A stretch of DNA of 60,000 bases, from assembly GCA_949358305.1 (NCBI GenBank), contig OX442319.1, positions 4,094,001 to 4,154,000 of the forward strand, given 5' to 3'. The first letter of the stretch is position 1. Each line of letters begins with the position of its first letter. Below, one piece after another: positions 51,124 through 60,000 of the stretch. Under the pieces are notes generated by a model. It saw nothing but the letters and a program-made list of their open reading frames with translations, was not told where the DNA came from and did no database searches. The position numbers and the translations under genes were made by a program. The stretch is from Strigamia acuminata. Lineage: Eukaryota; Arthropoda; Chilopoda; Geophilomorpha; Linotaeniidae.

Positions 51124-54100
51124 ATGAAAGTTTGCTTCGTCTTGTGCACTGTGTTGTACCTGGGTGAGTTTTGCTTCCATATGCCCATTATAGAGTGCGC
51201 GAACAAACTAATTCGAGTTCAAGCGAGTAATAATGAGTTTGTGCGTTGACGCGATGCAAATGGTTCGTTATTTTGCAATTGAATGTAAAAAAATGTCATT
51301 CACCTAATATTTATTCATGAAAAATGTGCGCAGACGTCGAGATAAAAGGTTTGTTAACCCTGTAAGTGCTCCGCGGGTTTCGGTATCAGTCAATATCTGG
51401 ATTTAACGAAGAGTACAGCGGCCTGTTACTCTCTTTGAATGAACTTTCTTGGCGAATATTTTATTTTCTTTCGGGGCCGGTCATTGAAATTACTTTTCCT
51501 AAAAGTGTCCTCCCTTCCTCCGACATTCATACGACCTAGCTCGACCTAAATATTCGCTATTTGACCCCCATTTTTACTTGGTTCCGCGCGCCATTTTCAC
51601 TTTCTTTGCACGTGCGGCGCATCGCACGAACGAGTGGAGTTGGCCTCGTAGTTGGCCGTGGATGTTTGAAATGTCACAATAAGTGCCACAAGTGCTGCTC
51701 TGGGAAGTAATGTGGATGTTCCTTGCGTAACAAGGACACCTACATCCAAGTCACGTATGAATTAGTAAAAGTACATCTGATAATGTTAATTCGTTTGAGA
51801 CCTTTGGCACGACTACCGTGGTTCTATTAAAATGAAAACCAGATGTGACACTAAATGGTGATTTTCCCGATTTAAAGTTTATGAATAAAACAAAATGGAT
51901 TGACACAATTTAAAATTAAATAAATAAATAAATAAGAGATGGATTTCTTTTAGAAATTTGGTGTCGTGAATAATTTATCATTTGAAATCCAAAGTTTTCT
52001 TCAATGATAAAGAGGAAAATGCATTTCTTTTAGTCATTTTAGATTTAATAATATAAATGGTATCTAATGGCTTGACTGGTTTTACAGTAGTTGCTTCCAG
52101 TACTGTCATTAATATTAATATAATTATATTGTTTTTAAACTTTTGAGCTACAAAGTTGATGGCACGAAATTGAGATGACTCGAATCTACTTAGCATTTAT
52201 TACGGTAGTTCTTGTAATTTTAATGTTTTTATTTAATAAATTTTAATTTTTTTATTTTAATTTTAATTTTTTTGTAAATTTAATTTTGTAGCGAATTCTG
52301 TATTGGCTCAAGAAAGAAAATACGTTGGTACATTACCACCGTCAAGAACGACTAAAGCTCGACCACGGGGACGACTTGCAGACAGATACCGACAGCCAAC
52401 TGCACCGACGAATCCACCAGATTTCACTCCACCAACTCCACCGAAAGCGGATAAACTGACGCCACCAACGCCCCCGACGCCACCAACTCCGCCTACACCT
52501 CCCACGATCCCAATCCATCCGATACCTGTTACACAAGCAACCGTACGAAAACAAAAAGCGGCAAAAACTACTACTGTCGAAGATAACGAGGTAAAGAATA
52601 GACCGTATTAAACATAGATAAAGCCCATGTTGTGTGGTGGAATTTTACAGGGCCAGGTTAAGGCTTCGGGGGGCTTGGAGTTGTTCTGACGACACAAGGG
52701 GGTCCGTGAACCAGGAGCAGATTTATAGGTTCTTGCAGTTCTCGATGGGGAGAAGCCCCATGGGGCTGCCGGGCTCCTTAATTCCAAATCAAAAATGTGG
52801 AAAAATGCATTTTTATGGGAAATGAATTTATTTTGAGCTGAAAATTTTGCAAAACAATGCGAAACAATGCATCATCAGGCAAAACAATGCGAAACAATGC
52901 ATCATCAGGCAAAACAATGCGAAACAATGCATCATCAGGCAAAACAATGCATTTTTCATGCAAAACAATGCATTTGTCATGCAAAACAATGTATTTTTCA
53001 TGCAAAATAATACATTTTCATGCAAAACAATGCATTTTCATGCAAAACAATGCATTTTTCATGCAAAACAATGCATTTTTCATGCAAAACAATGCATTTT
53101 TCATGCAAAACAATGCATTTTTCAAGCAAAACAATGCATTTTTCATGCAAAACAATGCATTTTTCATGCAAAACAATGCATTTTTCATGCAAAACAATCC
53201 ATTTTTCATGCAAAACAATGCATTTTTCATGCAAAACAATCCATTTTTCATGCAAAACAATGCATTTTTCATGCAAAACAATGCATTTTTCATGCAAAAC
53301 AATCCATTTTTCATGCAAAATAATGCATTTTTCAACGATTAATGCATTTTTCAACAAAGAAGTGCATTTATGGATGAAAAGAAACATGCATTTTTATCTG
53401 AAAAATGCATTTTTTTTTATATCGTACAGGATTCAGACTATCCGATCGAACCGACTCCAGACCCTCGGCTTACCGGAGACCCGCGCAAAGACTACATCTT
53501 CGATCCTAACCTGCCGAGAGAACTAAACGGATTCGACCTGTCCACGTATCCGTTCTACGTAGCAGTTCCCGACGTCATAACCTTCGATTGCGCCGACAGA
53601 CACGACGGTTACTACGCGAGCATAGAACACCACTGCCAAGTGAGAACACACGATTAACGCCATCGAATATCGCACACACAAAATTAACCGCTTAATTTTT
53701 ACTTTTTTAAGTTATTCCACTATTGCACTGTCGGAGCGAGGTACGATTTCCTCTGCGCAAATTACACTCTCTTCGACCAAACGACTTTCACGTGTCGATT
53801 TGTCAACAACGTGAACTGCACGGCGTCGGAAGCACATTTCGACAGGAATAACGCGTTGTACGAGACCACGACCTCGACGACTTCCAGACCACTTCGAAGA
53901 CGAACCACGACGCCGCCACAAGACTACGAGTATTACGACGACGACGACTACGAGGATGAAGAACCCACTACTACGACAACTACGAGGCGACCAAGAAGGA
54001 AGAAAAAAGGAGGTAAAAGAGGCAATAAAGGTAGACTGGTGCTTCCGAAAAGAAATAACGTAACAACAACGACAACGACAACAACAACAACAGCGAAACC

Positions 54101-54155
54101 GGCCGAAGACGACGAAGAGTACGAATACGACGACGATGAGGAACAAAGTCAATAA
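51124..54155 (+). CDS. Secreted CPAP1-type (peritrophin-like) chitin-binding protein
   Basis: Arthropod cuticular proteins analogous to peritrophins bind chitin through a six-cysteine type 2 domain (CBM14). Exons: 51124-51163, 52292-52590, 53430-53639, 53712-54155; 993 nt, 330 aa. Signal peptide MKVCFVLCTVLYLGANSVLA, then a Pro/Thr-rich region (PPTPPTPPT), the motif YPFYVAVPDVITFDCADRHD, and the chitin-binding domain across exons 3-4 with all six cysteines (FDC, HHC, HYC, FLC, FTC, VNC). The tail alternates acidic stretches, poly-Thr and a basic RRPRRKKKGGKRG segment. One domain only, so CPAP1 rather than a multi-domain peritrophin. The tail is unusually acidic. Confidence 0.85.
51164..52291 (+). 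other. First intron of the CPAP1-type gene
   Basis: Separates the signal peptide from the mature protein. No repeat copy or gene recognised; AT-rich towards the 3' end. Confidence 0.6.
52845..53410. repeat. Minisatellite in the CPAP1-type gene intron
   Basis: Starts with three copies of a 30-bp unit (GCAAAACAATGCGAAACAAT...), then about 18 copies of a 21-bp unit (TGCATTTTTCATGCAAAACAA) with few changes, then degenerate ATGCATTTTT copies. Because 21 is divisible by three, long but meaningless frames appear on both strands. Confidence 0.9.
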
Positions 54156-55209
54156 GCATCTTGGCTTTTGTATATGTATATATGTATACACACCCGTTCT
54201 TTGCTCAGTGACTTTATTAATTAAGTGCTAATTAGTGCATTTTGATGTTTGGTCCTTGAAGGATGCAAAACTAGGAACTAAAACAAGTGATTTTTTTTTA
54301 TGATGCATTATAAATAATTTGATTTAGCTTTAGCATTGTTGTGTTTCGTTGGGGATGTATTTCGGCGAGTTCAGCGACTGTCGAGCCAAGTTATCAGTTT
54401 GTTTCGTTGAGGATTTAAACGCGGATGGGTGTTTTCAGATGAGTAGCCAAGAGAAAGAATTCAGTAAAGTGTGCAATGTGAGAAGTTTTTGAGGGAAGCA
54501 AATAGAGCAAAGAAAGGACGACCAAGAATGTGTAGTTGATGAAAAAGAAAGGGAAAATAAAATGTTGAAGGTATTTTTTTTTTAAATAAATAGAAATTTG
54601 TATTTTTTAATACAATTGACGCCATTTCAGAGCGAATAATTTCCGAGAATTAAATTTCTGCTCGTTTTGGTGAAAAAATAATTAACAATCATCTAAATAA
54701 ACTTTTTTCAGTAAATAAATTCAATCAATTGCGATAAATTGCGTTATCTTGCGAATTATTGCGAATTATTGCGAATTATTGCGAATTATTGCGAATTATT
54801 GCGAATTATTGCGAATTATTGCGAATTATTGCGATTATTGCAATTATTGCGAATTATTGCGATTATTGCGATTATTGCAACAAAATTGCAACAATCCAAT
54901 ATCGCAATCGCATTCGCGACAAAAATTAATCGCACAAGCCTACTGTAAATCAAACTAATGCTGAATGAAACCCGCTGTGCGGTGCCCAACGATGCTGCAC
55001 TGCAACACACCCCGCAAAATGGCGTCAAAATTGCATGTTAATTCGTATTTCCAGTGTATCTAGCTTAAAAATTGGTATTTTATTAATTTTTTTTACAGAC
55101 TTCCTTTATTTTTCCTGTTAAAAACAACTAACATTAAACCGTTCTCACTTAACGTGAAAAAATATAGACGTATGTACAATGCATATTTGTATGTGACGGC
55201 GTTTATTCG
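54156..55209. other. Intergenic region with 10-bp tandem repeat
   Basis: 54556-54561 is an AATAAA that could end the CPAP1-type transcript. 54751-54830 has eight perfect copies of GCGAATTATT, followed by degenerate copies to about 54890. The region separates two genes that converge. Nothing else recognised. Confidence 0.55.
55202..55207 (-). terminator. Likely UBE3B polyadenylation signal
   Basis: AATAAA on the minus strand begins two bases after the UBE3B stop codon (55212-55210), implying a very short 3' UTR. Confidence 0.5.
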
Positions 55210-58200
55210 TCACGAAAGCTCGAAGCCAGTGTTGCTGGTAATTGCGTAGCGAAGTTTCTTTTTCAGCGTCGCTTTGTGCTGATAATTGGGCAACTTGAGC
55301 AAATTGAAGCACGTGGAAGATGTAGGCAAACGGTTCACCGGATCCTTCTTTCGAATCGTGAAGAAACCTCTCAAAACACTGCCCACGGTGTCGCCGGTGT
55401 CCTGAAAAATTCGACCAAAATTAAATAAATTACAAACAAAACTCGTTTTTCTTGTCCAACTCACTTGATCGTCGCTGACTTCGACGCAACGAATAGAGAA
55501 CGGCGGCTCGAGATGCGCGAAGCCCAGAAGCGGCGACTTGGAACAACTCGTCACAAACTTAAATTAAATTTTTAAAATTAATAGAGTTTTTGCGGGATGC
55601 ATTTTTCCCTTATTTTTCTCTACGTTACACTATTTTAGTGTCATATCGTAATACCTTGTTCGCACCAGAAAGTTTGGGCTAGCCCAAAGTTTAAATCTAG
55701 TTCTGGTTGTTGGTGCAAACGCATCTAGCCCAAAATTATCTAGTTTAAAAATGTTTAAACTAGATAATTCTAATCCAGTTGTGTGAACTAGATAATTGCT
55801 AAAGAACTAGATAACTGCCAAGGTCACTTCCCACAATTCTGTGCGTAACATGGTCAGTTGATTGCCTATTGGCTGCATGCTAGCCTAGACATGTGGCTTT
55901 TCACTTTTTGGTGCGAACACTCTAGCCTGAACTTTTTAAGCTAATATCAGGCCAGAACTAGATTTAAACTTTAGGCTAGCCCAAACTTTCTGGTGCGAAC
56001 AAGGTATAAGGGAAAAATCTTTAGTGTATCGTTTTCAACACTAAATTAAAATATAGCGCAGCCAATCAGAATTGAGAACACTATATTGTTAGCTCCGCCC
56101 ATTGCAAATGGCGAATATTTTGTTGTCCCGATCAAACACATCACAGTCACAGGTACGTAGATTGAATGATAAGTGAGGCCCAAAATTGAATTTTAGGCCC
56201 AAAACCATACTTTATAGGCATAATAATGGAATTTTATGCAGAAATTTGCACATTTACGTCCCCAAATTAAATTTTTAGGCCCAAAATTACTAACTGTCAG
56301 AAGTTGGCTGAAATAGTGTACTGATAAGGGAAAAGTGCAGCCCGCAAAAACTTAATTTATCATTTTTCCCTTACACTATTTTTATACCGTATAGTGTTTA
56401 ACTGTAAGGGGAAAATGCATCCCGCAAACTCTCTATTTTATGATAAACAAAAAATACTTTTAAAAACAAACGACGTTCTTGCACAGTGAATTCTTTCTCC
56501 AGGACGTCCCACAACCAGCAAATGACTCGATGGTTGTCGTGGAATCCGCCGTAATATTGCGTGTGTCGTCTCATGTCTTCCAAGTCGATCTCGGTGTTGT
56601 CGCCCGAGATGAGTCGCTGCACTTCGGGCGTGGAAAAAATCGACAACCAATCGGAATTGATTATGGACCGGAACCCCCGTATGAAATTCGCCGTCTGATC
56701 CCTAATTTGCATGTGCATTCGGAAATGCGCCATTAAATGGATGTAACTAATCCTAAAAAATAAAAAAAATTAATTTAATAAAAATCCCATAAAAATTTCC
56801 CAACTTTTTACTTATTCTCGTTCGTGACCGCGATCGACTTCCCACCGGCCACGAGTTCGTGCGACACGACGCTCCCCATGTAATCATCGTCGCAGGAAAA
56901 CGTCAAATCCAAATCCAGAATATTAGCGTCGTAATGCTTAATGTACGTCAAACTGCGGTACAACTCCGGATCCAGCGACGGCAACTCGTCGATCGAGCTG
57001 TAGAACGCGCTGTGTTGCTGCCCGAGCACTTGACTGAGGAAAAACGACGCGAACGGAACGTCCACCACGATCCCCTCGTAGACAGCTTTGCCCAACATGC
57101 GCCCGATAAACTCGAACAACTGCAGATGATTATCGTGCAGTGACGACGTGGGCGACGGATAGAGGCGCTCTTCGCTCGTCACTTTGAACAAATTGAGCGA
57201 AGGATCGAAAACTTGTTTGATCGTCTCCTCTAAAAACTCCTTGAACACGCCGTCCTGGTCGATGCCCGCCTCGTCGAGGCCCTGTTCGTTGATGAATTTC
57301 ACCCGGATGACCCCTTTGAGGGACTGCGGGGGAAGCGCCGCCAGTTGGCGGTAGCCGTCTTCCACGATCCGTCGGCGGTGGACGGTGATGAGCGTCGATT
57401 GCGGCGATGCGCACGCGCATTCGGTCAGACCCAGCACGGCTTTCTCGTTGGCGACGTGTTTGCGGAAGAGCAGGACGCGCTGGAACGGAAATTCAATGAA
57501 GAATACGCTAAATTACCGTTTATACTCTGACCGACCTTAAGAAGGACCCTAACTCACTGCCTCATTACTCTTAACTGTGGAGTGTGTCACACCACTAGGA
57601 AAAGTAGTTTTAGTCGGTATTAAACTTTAATCAATTTTTTCGATTTTCAATCAATTTTTTACGATTTTGAATCGATTTTGAATCGACTTTTAATCTATTT
57701 TTATAAATTTTTAAACGATTTTGATTGATTTTGATCGTTTTTGATCGATTTTTGACGATTTTTTAACGATTTTAATCAATTTCTTACAATTTGTAATCGA
57801 TTTTGATTAATTTTTATCGATTTTTAACGGTTTTAATCGATTTTAACAATTTTGAACAATGTCAATAAAACTCGTTAAAAATCGATTAAAACCGTTAAAC
57901 ATCGATAAAAATCAATAAAAATCGATAAAAATCAATAAAAATCGATAAAAATCAATCAAAATCGATAAAAATCAATCAAAATCGATAAAAACAATAAAAA
58001 TCGATAAAAATCAATCAAAATAGATAAAAATCAATCAAGATAGATAAAAATCAATAAAAATCAATAAAAATCAATAAAAATCGATAAAAATCAATAAAAA
58101 TCGATCAAAATCAATCAAAATCGATAAAAATCAATAAAAATCGATAAAAATCAATCAAAATAGATAAAAATCAATCAAGATAGATAAAAATCAATAAAAA

Positions 58201-59917
58201 TCGATAAAAATCAATCAAAATCGATAAAATCGATAAAAATCAATAAAAATCGATTAAAATAGTAAGAAATCGATTAAAATCGTTAAAAAATCAATCAAAA
58301 TCGATAAAATCGATAAAAATCAATAAAAATCGATTAAAATAGTAAGAAATCGATTAAAATCGTTAAAAAATCGTCAAAAATGGATAGAAATCGATAAAAA
58401 TAGATAGAAATCGTTAAAAAATCGATAAAAATAGATAGAAATCGTTAAAAAATCGATAAAAATCGATTAAAAATCGTCAAAAATCTATTACAATTTAATA
58501 CTGACTGAAACTACTTTTCCTGGTGGTGTGACATACTCCACAGTTAGGAGTAATGAGGCTTTGAGTTAGGGTCCTTCTTAAGGTCGGTCAGAGTATAATT
58601 AATTTACTTCTTTGTGCGGGATAATGTGCGGGACTTTCTGCAGTAAGATCTGCGCAGATTTCTTGCCTCTGTCGACGTCGTTCATGAACGAACTGCCCTT
58701 AATTTCCCTGGTAAAATCGGAGTTAAAATTGAAAAAATTGAATTTTTGGTTTATTTGTTACTTTATGAGCCATTGGTCGGCCGACATGTAATTTTTGCGG
58801 CAGTCGCGTTGGTAGAGGAGCATGAGTAGCGTGTGGATGGAGGTGATTAAGGCGTTTGTGTTGACCGTTTTGATGTCGATTAAATTGTTCCAAATCGCTT
58901 TGAAAATGAACTGGTTGAAGAAAATCGCCATGTTTCGAATGTCCTCGATCGAAAATGGCTTCTGCTGTTCGTACATTTCGATGTCGTCGAGAATTCTGCA
59001 TGAATTAAGTGTCGATTAATTCGAAAAATAAAAATTTTGGTTTCAATTACGTTATGAGATGCGTCGCGCAGCCGCAGAATAGCATGAGCATTTGGAACTC
59101 TGGCGATGTTGTTTTGGTGTTGATCGCCAAGTGGTCCAGGAATGCGTTCAGGCAACTGTGGGGGCCGAGACTGTGAATGAATTTCCACAAGTTTGGTAGA
59201 AGTAAGTCTTGGTAACACAACCCTGAAAAAGTTGCGTTAATTAGCGCCAAATGTTGCGAGTTTTATTTATTTATTTATTTATTTATTTAAGAGACACTCC
59301 AGTGGAGTTCGATCGGATCTACCGGTGAGGATGTCCAGCTTCAATTGCGTGAAAGTGTCGAGCGATAATTGATACAACGTGCAAATAAGCGCCACGATCG
59401 TCGTTTCCGGACTGCCTAGCTTGCGGAATTTTAAATTCGCCGATCTGTTCGACGCTTTCTCAAATGCTTTTCTAAGAAAATCTAAAAAAAAATTTAATTT
59501 AATTAATTTTTTTTATTTTTTTTAAATTTTTTTTTTATTTTACTAGCGGCTCTAGAAGGAGACGGAAGTTGAGCGGCGGTGGAATTGTTCGAGTGACTCG
59601 TGCCGGCCGATCCTTCGGTCGGCACGTTGTTCCACGTCGCCACGCTTTCCAGGAGACAGCGGAACATCACTCGGACCATCGAGAAACTCCACAGAATTTG
59701 CAATTGCGATTTTATGAACGGCATCGCATCGTTTAAACTAAACAAATAGAGAAATAAATTGAAAAGTTCGATTTATCGACCGATTTGTGCCACGATTGAT
59801 TAACCCGTGATCCATTCTTTGCTCGAACCACCCCAAAACCGGATGCCAAACGGCCAAATTCGAACGCTTGCTGCGTACGTATTTTTGACAACTTTCCATC
59901 AAACGCATAGTAACATT
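55210..59917 (-). CDS. Ube3b: HECT-type E3 ubiquitin ligase UBE3B (C-terminal 734 residues)
   Basis: Transfers ubiquitin from an E2 through a catalytic cysteine to substrates; UBE3B is known from mitochondria-linked and metabolic roles. Exons: 59917-59805, 59737-59544, 59466-59323, 59222-59051, 58995-58762, 58707-58608, 57479-56812, 56752-56458, 55557-55465, 55401-55210; 2205 nt, in frame. The HECT domain starts about MPHVIPHK-like [16 protein letters not shown]. It includes [40 protein letters not shown] and HLMAHFRM, and the active-site loop [16 protein letters not shown]. The C-terminus NTGFELS is that of UBE3B, which distinguishes it from UBE3A and UBE3C. About 330 N-terminal residues, including the IQ motif region, would lie beyond the window. 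No lesion seen. Confidence 0.93.
55583..56434. mobile_element. Foldback element in a UBE3B intron, outer copy
   Basis: Outer ends are inverted: left AGAGTTTTTGCGGGATGCAT near 55583, right GGATGCAT-type complement ending CCCGCAAACTCTCT at 56434. A third internal copy of the end (GTGCAGCCCGCAAAAACTT) lies near 56335-56355. It is interrupted by the element at 55652-56006. No coding sequence. Confidence 0.6.
55649..56009. mobile_element. Harbinger-like MITE nested in the outer foldback element
   Basis: 355 bp (55652-56006) with 55-bp inverted ends (TACCTTGTTCGCACCAGAAA...), one mismatch, flanked by TAA on both sides (55649-55651 and 56007-56009). A three-base TWA duplication is typical of PIF/Harbinger. 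The interior repeats the CTAGATAA-type motif several times. Confidence 0.7.
57523..58597. mobile_element. 1.07-kb hairpin element with internal short-repeat array
   Basis: The element 57525-58595 has inverted ends of about 90 bp or more (TACTCTGACCGACCTTAAGA...) with a few mismatches, flanked by TA at 57523-57524 and 58596-58597. The left interior is GATTTT/ATCGATTTTT sequence; the right interior is many copies of ATCGATAAAA/ATCAATAAAA, so much of the body is self-complementary. It sits in a UBE3B intron. The TACTC end and TA flanks match the elements at 7684 and 27647. Confidence 0.75.
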
Positions 59918-59931
59918 CTGAAAAAAAAAGT

Positions 59932-59994
<63 letters not shown>

Positions 59995-60000
59995 TTATTA
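59932..60000. repeat. TTTA microsatellite at the window edge
   Basis: An uninterrupted TTTA/ATTT tetranucleotide run of about 65 bp in a UBE3B intron. A shorter run of the same motif lies at about 59262-59290. Confidence 0.8.

Noticed and set aside
52945-53335. CRISPR-like array
   Set aside because: The repeats are contiguous with no unique spacers, and the genome is eukaryotic.
52847-53526. Long overlapping open frames on both strands (up to 168 codons)
   Set aside because: They are produced by a 21-bp tandem repeat whose length is a multiple of three; the translations are simple repeats, and the region is an intron.
53712-54191. 159-codon minus-strand frame opposite the CPAP1 last exon
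   Set aside because: It arises from the low-complexity Thr/Asp codons of the cuticle protein read in reverse.
56859-57143. Plus-strand open frames over the UBE3B HECT exon
   Set aside because: Antisense shadows of the strongly conserved HECT coding sequence.

Overview
This window is a piece of an AT-rich nuclear genome, almost certainly from an arthropod. The genes are split by many short GT-AG introns of about 50-100 bp. The conserved proteins are animal-type: a LAR-like receptor phosphatase ectodomain, myosin VI, eIF3c and UBE3B. A one-domain peritrophin-like cuticle protein (CPAP1 type) points to Arthropoda. I cannot name the species. All exon models were read by eye from reading frame and splice signals. 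Summed exon lengths are exact multiples of three for eIF3c, myosin VI, CPAP1, the seven small membrane-protein genes and the visible part of UBE3B, which supports those models.

Layout, left to right. 1-4.55 kb (minus): LAR-type ectodomain with a duplicated Ig1-Ig2 pair, then a gap filled with repeats, then FnIII domains with an in-frame stop. 5.1-5.7 kb: a dispersed LTR-like repeat. 6.6-14.2 kb (minus): a complete 22-exon myosin VI gene whose introns hold at least five inverted-repeat elements. 15.8-19.8 kb (plus): a complete 20-exon eIF3c gene. 20-29 kb: gene-poor DNA with aquaporin-like exons, two copies of a RING-finger-like gene fragment, and a repeat present once without and once with a perfect 146-bp TA-flanked foldback element.

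29.2-50.6 kb: a tandem array. Seven intact three-exon genes (T1-T7, minus strand) encode about 147-164 aa four-helix membrane proteins that resemble the TMEM272-like family. Each unit also carries, tail-to-tail on the plus strand, a decaying fragment of an LRRC40-like leucine-rich-repeat gene (reduced to its tail in unit 5). The first unit is interrupted by a young Ty1/copia element with LTRs, target-site duplication, primer-binding site and all domains, but with a frameshift in pol. The fifth is interrupted by an LTR-like 1.34-kb insertion. Later units have two further shared blocks (B and C).

51.1-54.2 kb (plus): a secreted CPAP1-type chitin-binding protein with a minisatellite in an intron. 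55.2-59.9 kb (minus): the C-terminal 734 residues of UBE3B, a HECT ubiquitin ligase; its introns contain a nested Harbinger-like element and a 1.07-kb self-complementary hairpin filled with short repeats. The housekeeping genes are unrelated in function. What stands out is the expanded membrane-protein array, in which the T genes keep frame, splice sites and (mostly) a TATA box while the linked LRR fragments decay, and the number of mobile-element insertions that can be delimited exactly from this sequence alone.
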